A stretch of 64,000 bases of DNA from Pseudomonas sp. DC1.2. GTDB lineage: Bacteria > Pseudomonadota > Gammaproteobacteria > Pseudomonadales > Pseudomonadaceae. The stretch is from contig NZ_CP133782.1 in assembly GCF_034351645.1 (NCBI RefSeq), positions 563,001 through 627,000 on the forward strand, in the 5' to 3' direction. Positions 37,801 to 47,012 of the stretch are shown here, piece by piece. The translations under genes were made by a program, and so were the position numbers. Positions within the stretch are counted from its first letter, which is position 1; each line of letters opens with the position of its first letter. Below the pieces are notes generated by a model. That model saw only the letters and a program-made list of their open reading frames with translations. It searched no databases and was not told the origin of the DNA.

Positions 37801-40800
37801 CGCGCTTCGAGCTAATCGAACTCGATGGCGCAAAAATTGCGTCGATGACCACCTCGGCGGGGCTTCATGTCCGTGAGGTGTTGAGCCCTGGTGAGTTGCC
37901 TGGCGATTTGATGCCGGCTGGCCGACGTCGTCTGTCCAGCGTGCGGGGTCAATCGCTGATGGACAACCCGCAACTGGGTCGCTCCTTGATGGCGCTGGAC
38001 AGTCGTGGCTGGGGAGAACACATCGAGCAGGCCACGCGTCAGCTTCAAGTCGAGCATGGGTTGTCGAGCCAGTTTGTCCCGCTGTTCCAGACGTTGGAGG
38101 AGACGGCCGCAGGCAATTATCAGATCAGCCTGATCAAGCCCGGTAGCCCTGAGGAACTGGTGCGTGTCAGCTCTAGTAATCCGCGCTTGGCGCGGATCAA
38201 AACCTATCTGTCGGAGTTGTTCACGCGTTTGGTCGCGCCCAGAGTCGACGTGCTCGACCCTACCCATGCCGGCGCCGTACACACGCTCAACGCCGGGTTT
38301 GCCATTCAGGCATTGATGCATGCGCTGCGCGCCCAGGAGGACGGCGACAAACCGCTGACCCTGGCGGTTCGTCTGCATGCCTACGTGAACTATGCACAGA
38401 TGGCGCATGGTGTGGCGTTCGATCTGGTCAGTGTCTTGCAACTGGTTCGGCAAGGGTTGGCTCAGGAGCGGCTGATCGCTCAGGCCACGTCCACCGCGTT
38501 GGGCGAGGCCCTGGGCCACGTCGCGAATGAGGGGGTCGGTTCGGTGTTGGCGCTGGCGAATGTCGGTTTCGATATCTATCAGTTGAGCCAGGCCGAGAGC
38601 GATGTAGAGATTGCGCAATTCGGTACTCAATTGGCCTTTGATTCGGCCAGTGCGCTGCTGGCGGCTGCCGGGCTGGGCGCCGCAGCATTAGGGGCGGGCA
38701 CGGCAGCGGTGGCTCTCGGAGGTTTTTCGGTGATTCTCGGTGGACTGGCCATTGGAGTCGGAGCGTTGGCGCAGGGTTTTGCCAAGATTGCCGAAGAGGC
38801 CAAACAGGTCGGCTGGTTTTTCCATGAGCTGGAGCAAGGCTACAAGAGCGGTGGCTACAGGTGGAGTGCCAGGGACAGGGCATGGCTGCCGATCAGCTTG
38901 GTGGTGATCACGTCGGTGGATTTACGCAACGCCTCCCTGACGTTCGATAGCCCGAAGCTGTTCCCCCTACGTAACCACTTTGGGGTTCCGGACTATGACG
39001 TGGATTATTCGCGCGGGATCGATATCCGTTCGGAACTCGGCTTGCCGTCCTCGACTCCCTTCGATCCCCCTTCTGAGCACGCCATCATGCTGCCGTGTAC
39101 GCCGAAGGCTTTTTACGGCTACACCTACAAATGGCTACCGGGTTCGAGCACGCGTCATGACAGCGGTTTCGATATTGCCCGTCGTCTGGAAAAGCGCAAG
39201 CCTGACGGGGACTGGCTATTTTTATATTCGTTTTGGTCGAGTGCTTTCGAATACATCGTCAATGGCATGCGCGGGGTCTACCGGCCAACCGTGGTTAAGG
39301 TTCGGCTGGATGAGGTGGCGCGCACGCTGATCGTGTCGCTATTGCCGAGTAATTGGCACAACCTTTTGACCTATCAGGTCGAGGGTGGCGATGCGCCGTG
39401 TACCTTGCAGCTTAATCGCGGGGTAAGTCTTGAACTCGAGGCCTCCGGCACACAGACCATGCGCTGGGTGTTAATAGCGACCTGGGCCACTGAACGTGAT
39501 GTCGTGTTCAAGGGCACCAAGGCCTTTGAGATTGGTGGCCTACAGGTACTGCTCAGTGGCAAGGCCGCTCACGAGATTGTGGTTCGGCTGGCCGACAACG
39601 AAGTGGTCCGATTGTACCTGGCCCATCAGCAACTGATTGTGATTGAACAGAGCGCCTTGCCAGGCATGGACGAAAGAGCCTTGCGCAGTCACTTCAGGGG
39701 GCTGGCCAGGGATCATCGACTGGCCATGCCGTATACGCAGGTCCATCAATTCGTTATCCCGTTCGAAGATCCCGAGGAGCCGCGTACCACGTTGGCTTAC
39801 TACGACCTTGCGCAAGATCGTTTCCTGTACGTGCGCGATGAAATCATTACGCAGAGCGAGAACGCTGTGCTGGGACCGGTGACCAACGGCTTTGCCTATT
39901 TCTTTGACCCGCAGGGGTATGACGTCTGGACCGTCGATGTGATCACCGGGTGGATTCATCATCGCAATAAACTGTTGCTCAGGATTAACAGCGTGTCCAC
40001 CGTCTCGAGCCTTGAAACGGTGGCGGGTGGTGGGATAAAAATTGTCCAGACATTGAACAATCAAGACGGGATCGAGGACGTCCTGGTTTATCTACTCAAG
40101 GATGACGAACTACTCCTTTGCTCGATGACCCGCGGCCTGGATCAAAACATGCAGCACTTGGTCAGTGCGCACCCTAACCTTACTGAATGGAGTCAGGTGC
40201 TGGGGAGTTACTACGCTCGGCCGATAGCGCAACACAGCCCATTTAAAGGTGCGAACTGGAAGCCCGCTCCCTTCGTTGCACTCTGTTGGAAACCGGCGTC
40301 CTCGATACGGGACATCGTCTGGGTACGTGGCCATGACATGCTGATTATTCATCCGATGACAACGCGTCATTTCGAGCGCGGCTGGCCCGATTCGATCAAG
40401 AGCATGAAGCAACTGATGCTCCTCACGCCGCAGGGCGCCGAGGGTGATGTGTTCCTGATCTATGACCGGGAAAAGCACTCCCTGTGTCGGCGAGCGCTGT
40501 CGCACACGCCACAAGGCCCAAAATTGTCGGTCGAGTGGCTATGGGCCTCGGGAAATGGACGGCTGACGGACGTCGCGCAGGTTCGGGGGGCTTACGTGGT
40601 TCTGGCCGAAAGCGGGATGTTCTTCAATGTCACCTTCGAAGGGCAACTGCAACTCGGTGGTCTGACCGAAACCTGGTTCAAGGACCGGCCGCAATGGTCG
40701 GCAGAGCTGAGCACCGTGGTGACCGCATATCCGTCGCCGCATTTGGCATTGCTGGGCTTGAGCGGTTTGCATAACGATGACAAGTTGTGCGCCTGGTACA

Positions 40801-41906
40801 TCGACAATCGATTGCTGCTCGCGGACCTTGGGCATCGCGAGGAAGTGCGGCTGCTGGGAGTGACGCCGGATAACACGGGCGGCTGGCTGTTTGATGTGTC
40901 CAGGGGACGGGTCTACCGCCAAGCCTTTATCGATGCCGCGCAAATGACGGCAGCGTTTGGTAGCGGCACCAAGCTGTTGCGTGCCGATGCGCTGCCAGCG
41001 CCGCAGTTGGAGTGGTCCGGCTGGGTGTTTGCGGACGTCAGGCCGCAAGACGCCGGGCTGCGCGCGACGAGCAGGGACGGCATTGAACTCACGTTGCAGG
41101 ACAAGGAGCCGGCGTTGATTACCGGTGTCGATCAACAGTGGGTGCAGGCGCAGGGCGGCACGTTGAGTGACAGCTTGAAGGCATTGGTGAGTGGCCATGA
41201 TCGCTATGCGGCATTACTGACGGTGGCGCAGCCCGACCGGCAGCAATGGTTCGTCTGTGCCAGCGGGCGTCTGATCGAGGCACCGAACGAAACAGTGCCC
41301 CAAAGCGCTGAACTGCTGGGTACTCAAAAGCGTACCAGCGTCGTGCTTTACGACAATGTTGAGGCTCGACTGCGCAGGTATCCAGGCGGCCGCGCCCTGC
41401 CCGCGCACTACATGCAGCGCACGGGCGAGGTGCTGACGATCGAAGGACGTGGAGTCGTCGCCGATCTTCTGCCTTTCCTCCCGGACGATGTCACCACGCT
41501 GGTCCTGCGAGCAGGGCAGGGCAACACGACCTATCATGTGTCACGTGCCGCTTGGCTGCGGCTGGAGTCGGTGATTGTCGATTGCCGACCAGCAGCAGTT
41601 TTGTCCAGCATCACAAGCCAACTGATTTGGGACCTGCCGTTGGCGCAGGACTTGAGCGCGAGTCTGGTCGGTGAGCATCTGGTGATTTTCGACCCTGATA
41701 CCTGCGGCACCCTGATCTTGCGTCAGGTAAATGCCGATGATGTCAGTGTGCGAGGTGAGGTGTTGCTGGTGGTAGCGGGACTGCCGTCCTTCACCGCCTC
41801 AAGTGTGGTGAGCCAGTTGAGCAACAGTGCTGACGCCAGCGTCGGACTGTCACTCACCACCCTTGTTGCCGCTGCCTCGGCCGACATGACGAGCAGCGCA
41901 GCCTAA
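34812..41906 (+). CDS. Giant toxin 2: paralogue of toxin 1 with the same domain order
   Basis: 2364 residues from the ATG at 34812, chosen for its AAAAAGGA Shine-Dalgarno; a GTG at 34776 is in frame. Homologous to toxin 1 over the whole length but clearly diverged. GT44 domain: LHFVWLGG near 129-136, AAASDVVRIEAL and GGTYADVDCLPP with the DxD at D317/D319. Protease-like triad: C851 (ARCYPLTM), H938 (SANHAMLLAK) and D957 (FYDPNITV), with the same 87- and 19-residue spacing as toxin 1. The pore-type hydrophobic stretch lies near 1273-1324 (AALGAGTAAVALGGFSVILG). A short Arg/Lys patch (GRKRRT) lies before the GT domain. It ends 246 bp before vgrG, with a terminator-like hairpin between, so T6SS delivery is possible but not shown. 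Confidence 0.88.
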   Translation: MNELIVSASGQLISFTDLVTSQDLERALQPHKGTEQYAEIFRYYAGCISLLDSPALLEPLGLLKHSLAVLVGPAGRKRRTTDPESAVSPAAPGAEALTGLYEKIDGFQARVSASVEQMMAPALEVPKNLHFVWLGGGLGEVQRDYINIWQKVMVDEKYTLKLWYDSDALLAYETNRVIVEAAKADTMLADGKEMTDYHELADRYVERATVLKQQMYASLNDAVAKGMSADDARIELLVSAYGQKKNELENLRETNRRSIVSAGERGLELRDLAVGKGIALNLRDLYEREMKLRGNLAAASDVVRIEALFAEGGTYADVDCLPPFMEKMGGVDISGLNENAQSGVLQLLLDHNPEWMPSRQALLSQYTRYVEFIPEEHRVTLTRFAEGHPDLASVFFPPVERLVRPDLMAAVVQSSSLSNAFLMAHPQASILKVVFERFKMAYALLDTTATLAMERGILPLEFNRRADLAVEVLEKKLGALGLLTAQEDIAWKSLAVAVAGYYDDGIRPGSENTILLTGPTAMREAMREYQTQHFPAQLSRELWTHWGVAPHLTVNTMTEEGKDNSWKEDAFLIEEWLDNEKARDFKVSYRGSIASLLKHQTVEFENGWPVIEGRHVLKSEILQHLSDELGPAFLKAMNTLHDHSVVFDKPLSLSFDQRQAILAQDPALRPPGSQRDAKTQALSMDSLFEGLAEGTLVIEQLSPAQRLWLGAMLGLDSLDNRTFEAHSSEFDNLANRVSKQGVSKRYAVYEEQLLKTRSPAFIAGLQSQSHEPVGVRDVAFDLKKAALEQSLTLRQWGQTVARVERLAKLEYRGRVKDKVASVLGGIEGLSFKLVPQDLLLRGAGDTVAARCYPLTMLMAAAFAQGPQARTTLRERFYTSVIEPDSKDSLAFLHVIEHLRDVPTHEVGIAHGQSSIKDAVALLKTRPGNSTLMLNSANHAMLLAKTVEGGQEAYHFYDPNITVFEVGQTEVLTRALEQFFGQQGMAADYAAYGEANLPRFELIELDGAKIASMTTSAGLHVREVLSPGELPGDLMPAGRRRLSSVRGQSLMDNPQLGRSLMALDSRGWGEHIEQATRQLQVEHGLSSQFVPLFQTLEETAAGNYQISLIKPGSPEELVRVSSSNPRLARIKTYLSELFTRLVAPRVDVLDPTHAGAVHTLNAGFAIQALMHALRAQEDGDKPLTLAVRLHAYVNYAQMAHGVAFDLVSVLQLVRQGLAQERLIAQATSTALGEALGHVANEGVGSVLALANVGFDIYQLSQAESDVEIAQFGTQLAFDSASALLAAAGLGAAALGAGTAAVALGGFSVILGGLAIGVGALAQGFAKIAEEAKQVGWFFHELEQGYKSGGYRWSARDRAWLPISLVVITSVDLRNASLTFDSPKLFPLRNHFGVPDYDVDYSRGIDIRSELGLPSSTPFDPPSEHAIMLPCTPKAFYGYTYKWLPGSSTRHDSGFDIARRLEKRKPDGDWLFLYSFWSSAFEYIVNGMRGVYRPTVVKVRLDEVARTLIVSLLPSNWHNLLTYQVEGGDAPCTLQLNRGVSLELEASGTQTMRWVLIATWATERDVVFKGTKAFEIGGLQVLLSGKAAHEIVVRLADNEVVRLYLAHQQLIVIEQSALPGMDERALRSHFRGLARDHRLAMPYTQVHQFVIPFEDPEEPRTTLAYYDLAQDRFLYVRDEIITQSENAVLGPVTNGFAYFFDPQGYDVWTVDVITGWIHHRNKLLLRINSVSTVSSLETVAGGGIKIVQTLNNQDGIEDVLVYLLKDDELLLCSMTRGLDQNMQHLVSAHPNLTEWSQVLGSYYARPIAQHSPFKGANWKPAPFVALCWKPASSIRDIVWVRGHDMLIIHPMTTRHFERGWPDSIKSMKQLMLLTPQGAEGDVFLIYDREKHSLCRRALSHTPQGPKLSVEWLWASGNGRLTDVAQVRGAYVVLAESGMFFNVTFEGQLQLGGLTETWFKDRPQWSAELSTVVTAYPSPHLALLGLSGLHNDDKLCAWYIDNRLLLADLGHREEVRLLGVTPDNTGGWLFDVSRGRVYRQAFIDAAQMTAAFGSGTKLLRADALPAPQLEWSGWVFADVRPQDAGLRATSRDGIELTLQDKEPALITGVDQQWVQAQGGTLSDSLKALVSGHDRYAALLTVAQPDRQQWFVCASGRLIEAPNETVPQSAELLGTQKRTSVVLYDNVEARLRRYPGGRALPAHYMQRTGEVLTIEGRGVVADLLPFLPDDVTTLVLRAGQGNTTYHVSRAAWLRLESVIVDCRPAAVLSSITSQLIWDLPLAQDLSASLVGEHLVIFDPDTCGTLILRQVNADDVSVRGEVLLVVAGLPSFTASSVVSQLSNSADASVGLSLTTLVAAASADMTSSAA

Positions 41907-41924
41907 CCGCGATTGCAGGCTTCT

Positions 41925-41959
41925 GACGCCCCTTCACGTTATGTGTGTGCAGGGGCGTC
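41925..41959 (+). terminator. Candidate terminator after toxin 2
   Basis: GACGCCCC (41925-41932) pairs perfectly with GGGGCGTC (41952-41959), 19 bases after the toxin 2 stop. A weak T-rich stretch follows (TCATTTTTG). It probably separates the toxin transcript from vgrG. Confidence 0.55.
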
Positions 41960-42152
41960 TTAAGGCACGGTCATTTTTGCGCTCGCTACCTGACGCACAT
42001 GTTGAAAATCAGAAAGCTCATACAGAACTCCTGGATTAGTCCTACATCAATCCATTTTCCCCATTGCTAACGTACTCGGCTCTTTCGCGAGCACAGGCCA
42101 TGGACGGTTTGGACGTCGCGCTTTCATATCCTCTGGGCTTAAGGATAAGCGT

Positions 42153-44249
42153 ATGTTCGGGTCGGCCAATACGGCGCATTTCACACTGCACATCCCCGCG
42201 GTTCGTCACGATTTCAAGGTGCTCGCGTTTGAAGGTACAGAGGCGATCAGCGCCTTGTACGCGATCAAGGTCGAGCTGGTCAGCGAGCACCCGGATTTCG
42301 ATCTGGAACGCCTGCTCAGTCAGCCGGCGTTTCTGCAATTTGGCTTCAACGGCGAAGGCCTTCACGGCCGCATCGAAGACGTCATGGTCGGTGAGGCCGG
42401 CAAGCGCCTGACCCGTTATCACCTGACGCTGGTGCCGGCGCTGCACTATTTGCAGTTCAGCCACAACCCACGGATTTTCCAGCGGTTGACGGTGCCGCAG
42501 ATCATCACGCAAGTGCTCAAGGGGCACGGCATCCTGAGCGATGCGTTCAGCTTCCATGTCAGCACCAGCCCCGAGCGTGAGTACTGCACTCAATACGGTG
42601 AAAGTGACCTGGATTTCGTCCAGCGCTTGTGCGCCGAAGACGGCATCGCGTGGCATCACCAGCATTCATCGGGCGGTCATCAGTTGGTGTTCACCGACGA
42701 TCAAACCTTCTTCCCTAAACTGGGCGCCACCCCCTACCAGCAAGACTCGGGCATGGTCGCGGAGCACCCGGTGGTCAACCAGTTTTCCATGCGTTTCAGC
42801 ACCCGTACCAGCAACGTGACGCGCCGCGACTACGACCTGAAACGGCCACAGCTGTTGCTGGAAAACAGCTTCAGCGCCGAGTTCACCCCGGTGCTGGAAG
42901 ACTACGATTACCCGTTGCTGATGCAGACTGAAAAGCGCGGCAGACAACTCGCCCGTCAGGCCTTGGAGCGCCACCGCACCGACTATCAGTTGGCCCAAGG
43001 CACAAGCGATCAGCCGACCCTGCGCAGCGGTCACTTTTTTGACCTGATGGAGCATCCGCGTAAAACCGCCAACGATCTGTGGCTGCTGCTAAGCGTTACG
43101 CACTTTGGGAAACAGCCACAAGCACTCGAAGAGGTGATCACCCTCGACGTCAAACCCGAAGAGGGTTTCACTCAGGGTTACCGCAATACGTTCAGCGCCA
43201 TTCCGTGGGACGTTTTTTATCGTCCGCCGCTGTGCCCACGCCAAGCGCAGCTGGTCAGCCAGACCGCACGCGTCACCGGGCCGGTGGGCGAAGAGATTTT
43301 TTGCGATGAGTTTGGTCGGGTAAAGGTCGAACTGCCTTGGGACCGCGCCGAACTCAACAGCGATAAAAGCAGTTGCTGGCTACGGGTCTCGTCCAGTTGG
43401 GCGGGCGAGCAGTTCGGCGCGGTGACCATCCCGCGCATCGGCATGGAAGTCGTCGTCACCTACCTCGAAGGCGACCCCGACCAGCCGCTGATCACCGGTT
43501 GCGTGCCGAACAAAGTCACCTGCGTCGCCCATGCCTTGCCCGAACACAAAACCAAAACCGTATTGCGCAGCCACAGCTCGCCGCGCACCGGCGGCTACAA
43601 CGAACTGTCGCTGGAAGACCGCGCCGGGCAGGAAAAAATCTACCTGCGGGCCCAGCGTGATATCGAGCAACTGATCCTCAACGACAGCGACAGCCGCATC
43701 GGCAATGACCGCCGTGAGCAAATCGCCCGCGACAGCCACAGCCTGATCGGCAACGACCGTTTTGAACAGGTGGACCAGCACAGCGCCAGCCTGATCAAGG
43801 GCGACGAACTGCACACCACCGAAGGCGCGCGCAATACGGTGATCGGCGGTGAAGAACGGATCAGCATCAGCAGTAACGCCAGCACCACGGTGGCCGGAAC
43901 GCTGGTGATTCAGGCGGGTTCGCAAGCGCATATGACGGCCGCCAATGTGGTGGTTGAGGCCGACGTGAGCCTGACGCTTGAAGCCGGTGGCCAACACATC
44001 GTGATCAACGCCAGCGGGATTTTCAGCAGCGTGGCCATTGTTCAGGGCGGGGCGCCGGTGGTGGGCGTCGTCGCCGCGCCGGCGTTGCCTGGAATGCTCT
44101 CAGCGTTGTCAGCTCCCACGCCATTGCCACTCCCCAGCCTGTCGTTTTACCAGCAGCAATCGTTGGCTGGCGCGCTCTTGCCTGTGCCGTGTTGCGAGCT
44201 TGGCAGTACAAGTGACTGCCCCACCCACCCGACAGGTGAATCCGCATGA
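42153..44249 (+). CDS. vgrG: Type VI secretion system tip protein VgrG
   Basis: 698 residues with Shine-Dalgarno AAGGAT. The gp27-like N-terminal part contains YHLTLVPALHYLQFSHNPRIFQ and EREYCTQYGESDLDFVQRL. The gp5-like OB domain includes DEFGRVKVELPWDR and SSWAGEQFGAVTIPRIGMEV. The C-terminal beta-prism has repeated IGNDR-type motifs and ends in a Pro/Leu-rich tail. There is no extra enzymatic extension, so it should act as a spike carrying a separate cargo. The stop overlaps the DUF4123 adaptor gene (ATGA), and the LysM effector follows. No T6SS core genes are in the window, so this is an orphan vgrG cassette. Confidence 0.96.
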   Translation: MFGSANTAHFTLHIPAVRHDFKVLAFEGTEAISALYAIKVELVSEHPDFDLERLLSQPAFLQFGFNGEGLHGRIEDVMVGEAGKRLTRYHLTLVPALHYLQFSHNPRIFQRLTVPQIITQVLKGHGILSDAFSFHVSTSPEREYCTQYGESDLDFVQRLCAEDGIAWHHQHSSGGHQLVFTDDQTFFPKLGATPYQQDSGMVAEHPVVNQFSMRFSTRTSNVTRRDYDLKRPQLLLENSFSAEFTPVLEDYDYPLLMQTEKRGRQLARQALERHRTDYQLAQGTSDQPTLRSGHFFDLMEHPRKTANDLWLLLSVTHFGKQPQALEEVITLDVKPEEGFTQGYRNTFSAIPWDVFYRPPLCPRQAQLVSQTARVTGPVGEEIFCDEFGRVKVELPWDRAELNSDKSSCWLRVSSSWAGEQFGAVTIPRIGMEVVVTYLEGDPDQPLITGCVPNKVTCVAHALPEHKTKTVLRSHSSPRTGGYNELSLEDRAGQEKIYLRAQRDIEQLILNDSDSRIGNDRREQIARDSHSLIGNDRFEQVDQHSASLIKGDELHTTEGARNTVIGGEERISISSNASTTVAGTLVIQAGSQAHMTAANVVVEADVSLTLEAGGQHIVINASGIFSSVAIVQGGAPVVGVVAAPALPGMLSALSAPTPLPLPSLSFYQQQSLAGALLPVPCCELGSTSDCPTHPTGESA

Positions 44250-45079
44250 TTACCGCCATTGCTTCACCCTTTGAGGCACCTGTCGCACCGGGAATACTGT
44301 GCGTGATTCTGGATGCCAGTGCCGATTCGGACTTACAGGCCCGCATCGAGCAGGCGGTCGCTGATGGCTCCGCACGGTGTGTCCCGCTATTCGACGACAC
44401 GCCCTATGCCCGACTGCAAACCGCAGGACCGTTCGCGTTGCTGTTGCCTTCGCTTGGCGCCTGGACCGAGTACGCCAGCGCGCTGCTCGAACGGACCCCT
44501 GCCGGCTGCGTGGCCTATCTGCGCGATGAGCCATCTTTTGCAAAGGCCATTGCGCATTGGCGCTGTGTGCTCACGGTCCGCACGGATAACTCCTGTACCC
44601 GCCTACTGCGCTTTTTTGACCCGCGCTGGCTGGAGCCGCTGTTGAACAGCCTCAATGAACCCGAGCGTTTGCAGTTCATGGGGCCGGTTACCCACCTCGC
44701 CTGGCGCAACGAAATGGGCTGGCGCCATTTTGCTAATCCTCGCCCTGATGTGGACGCTGAGATTCAAGCGCCCGGCTGGTTGCACCTGAGCCAGACGCGT
44801 CAGGATCTGATGGATCAGCTCCGTCTGAAGGTGCTGGCTGAACGGTTTGCCCAGGCTTATCAAACCGTGTTGCCCATGCCAGAACCCGTGGAGTTCGTGT
44901 TCCGACAATTACTGGCAGCCCGACAAACAGGCTATTTACGCGTGCTTGAGCAGGAACGCTGGCTACGCCTGGCCCTGATTCAGGGCGATGACTTTTGGAG
45001 TCGCTCCCCGGCCGCCGAATGGCTGGCCCGTGATGACCTCGGCCTTGGCGAAAAGCTCAGCGAGCTTGAGCGTCTCTGA
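44246..45079 (+). CDS. DUF4123 T6SS effector adaptor/chaperone
   Basis: 277 residues. The DUF4123 pattern is visible: CVILDASADSDL at the N terminus, RCVPLFDDTPYARLQTAGPFALLLP, then LRFFDPRWLEPLL and a C-terminal helical region. Members bind both VgrG and a specific effector to load it on the spike. Translationally coupled to vgrG (4-bp overlap) and 16 bp before the effector gene, the classic vgrG-adaptor-effector order. Confidence 0.92.
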   Translation: MITAIASPFEAPVAPGILCVILDASADSDLQARIEQAVADGSARCVPLFDDTPYARLQTAGPFALLLPSLGAWTEYASALLERTPAGCVAYLRDEPSFAKAIAHWRCVLTVRTDNSCTRLLRFFDPRWLEPLLNSLNEPERLQFMGPVTHLAWRNEMGWRHFANPRPDVDAEIQAPGWLHLSQTRQDLMDQLRLKVLAERFAQAYQTVLPMPEPVEFVFRQLLAARQTGYLRVLEQERWLRLALIQGDDFWSRSPAAEWLARDDLGLGEKLSELERL

Positions 45080-45095
45080 ATCAGGACGATGAAGA

Positions 45096-46571
45096 ATGAA
45101 CAGCACCTATACGGTTAAACACGGCGACACCTTGGGCAAAATCGCCCAGCAGCACGGCGCCAAAGCGGCTGATATTCAGGCGCTCAACCCGATGATCTCT
45201 AACCCCCACTACTTGCGGCCCGGTTGGGAGTTGAAGCTCCCCGCTAGCGCCGCGCCCAACGTAATCCTGCCGCCGCTGGTGTTTGCGGACAGCCTCACTT
45301 GCACTGCCATCGAGGGCCAGCCGGACTGCAAGGAAGAACTGGTGGATATCGCTCACATCACCGGCGAGCCGTACTTCCATATCTTGACCGACGATCAATC
45401 CAAAGCACTGAAGCGGGAAATCAGCGCGGTTCAGACACTGATGGATGAGTTGCACCAAAATCTAGCCAACGCTTTACCCATCAGCCAATGCAATAAACTG
45501 CAAAACCCCGACGCTGTGTGCGCCTGCACCGCGTGCGTGAAAGACGCGTGGGCGATCAAGGCTGAAGGCGCCGGCTTACTGATTCGTGAGCCCAGGCCTG
45601 TCGCGGTGGCCGCGCCGCTGACCACCGCCAACGATTTTCAGGGGCAACTGAGGGAGTTGCAGGAGATTCGTGACTGGTATCGGGACTACCGCCCGAGCTT
45701 TGGTGGGGCTCAGTATTTCGAGTCCAACTGGACGGAATTGATGCACAACAAAACCCGGGCGCTGGACCATGACATCAACCGGTTACGCACCCAGTTGACA
45801 GCCCAGCGGTCAGCCAGTCCCGTTAACAGCTCAACCCACGCCAAAAACGCCGCGCCCACGCTGAACCAAGGCAAAGGCATCCGTGGCGAAACACAGCGTG
45901 GCAAGCAAACCAGAACCGGCCTCACCGTGGTGGAGGTTATGGTGTTCAGTGACCCGACGCGACGGCACTACATCCCGGCTCGATTTCGCGAAACAACGCG
46001 CTGGAATGTCCAGGTCAGCACTCGCGTGTTGGCCGGGAAAACGTTTAGCAAGCAATTGGCCGGCGACCTGATCAAGGACATCAAAAACTCGATCGGCTCA
46101 GGACGCAAAGCCGGGCCGCTGGGCAGTCTGGAACTCAAAATCAGCAGCTGGGCCAGTGAAGAAGACAACCTGCTCAATACCCTGCATCAGCAAGTGGCGT
46201 GGTCCTCCAATCAGAGCGATGCCGCGCGCTACGCGGTGTCCAGCGAAGCCCACGCGCTGCGCTTTGCCGCCAGTGCGAGCGCCGGGGTGAACAGTTGGAA
46301 CCCCAGGCAAGGCAGCATCGAGGTCGGTGTCAAAGGCAACGCGGCGTTCTCGTTGGCGGAAGCGGCGGTGTCGCTGAATACGTATTTTCCGAGTCAGGGC
46401 GGGTACGTCGCGCACATGGCCTACCGCAACGCCGAGGGCTTGGAAGTGGTCCACCCGATGGGCGTGTTTCGCGTCAGTGGCAAGTTGGAACTGTCGTGTT
46501 TTGTCGGGGCCAAGGCACAGGGCGAGGCGGGTGTCACAACCCACTACAAACCCGATGGACGAGCCCCCTGA
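45096..46571 (+). pseudogene. 5' part of LysM-containing T6SS effector, truncated by IS insertion
   Basis: The present frame gives 491 residues, the last five (GRAP and preceding base sharing) being read from the IS. Residues 4-49 are a LysM domain (YTVKHGDTLGKIAQQHG to LRPGWELKLP), which binds peptidoglycan. A Cys cluster (CACTACVKDAW) and a region reading SASAGVNSWNPRQGSIEVG follow, the latter rich in small residues. Shine-Dalgarno AGGA; start 16 bp after the adaptor stop. The true gene continues at 47885. Joining 45096-46555 to 47885-48935 restores one frame of 836 residues. The toxic activity is not recognised. An envelope target is inferred from LysM and from the lipoprotein partners encoded opposite. 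Confidence 0.82.
46551..46555. repeat. Left target-site duplication CCCGA
   Basis: The five bases immediately before the left IS end are identical to 47880-47884 after the right end. This is the 5-bp duplication expected for IS2-group insertion. Confidence 0.9.
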
Positions 46572-46625
46572 AAGACAGGACACCGTTTCCCCCTTAACAT
46601 AAGGGATAGGCAAACGACTGTGTAT

Positions 46626-47012
46626 ATGACTAATAGAAACGATAAGGGTGGGGAGCTTTTGGGTCAGGAGCGGCGTCGCCGCTGGAGCCCGGAGCAAAAA
46701 CTGGCCATGGTTCGCGAGAGCCTGCAACCGGGGCAAAGCGTCTCGGTGGTGGCTCGACAGAATGGCGTGAATGCCAACCAGTTGTTTCAGTGGCGCAAGC
46801 TCTATCAGAGCGGCAGTCTCTCGGCTGTCAGTACTGGGGAGAGCGTGGTGCCCGCTTCCGAGCTGGCCGATGCGCTCAAGCAGATCCGCGAGCTACAGCG
46901 CATGCTTGGCAAGAAAACCATGCAGGTCGAGATCCTTCAGGAAGCTGTGGAGATTGCTCGGTCGCGAAAATGGATTGCGCACTCACCCTTGTTGCCGGGG
47001 GACGACCAGTGA
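46626..47012 (+). CDS. IS2-group transposase OrfA
   Basis: 128 residues from the ATG at 46626 (a GTG 6 bp earlier is in frame). The helix-turn-helix region [20 protein letters not shown] to [10 protein letters not shown] is followed by a leucine-zipper-like helix ([19 protein letters not shown]) and ends [14 protein letters not shown], close to InsC of IS2. It binds the IS ends. It overlaps orfB by 43 bp in a different frame. Confidence 0.92.
   Translation: MTNRNDKGGELLGQERRRRWSPEQKLAMVRESLQPGQSVSVVARQNGVNANQLFQWRKLYQSGSLSAVSTGESVVPASELADALKQIRELQRMLGKKTMQVEILQEAVEIARSRKWIAHSPLLPGDDQ

Noticed and set aside
42042..42665. 207-codon minus-strand frame overlapping vgrG
   Set aside because: Antisense to the VgrG N-terminal domain, which has clear family motifs and a Shine-Dalgarno.
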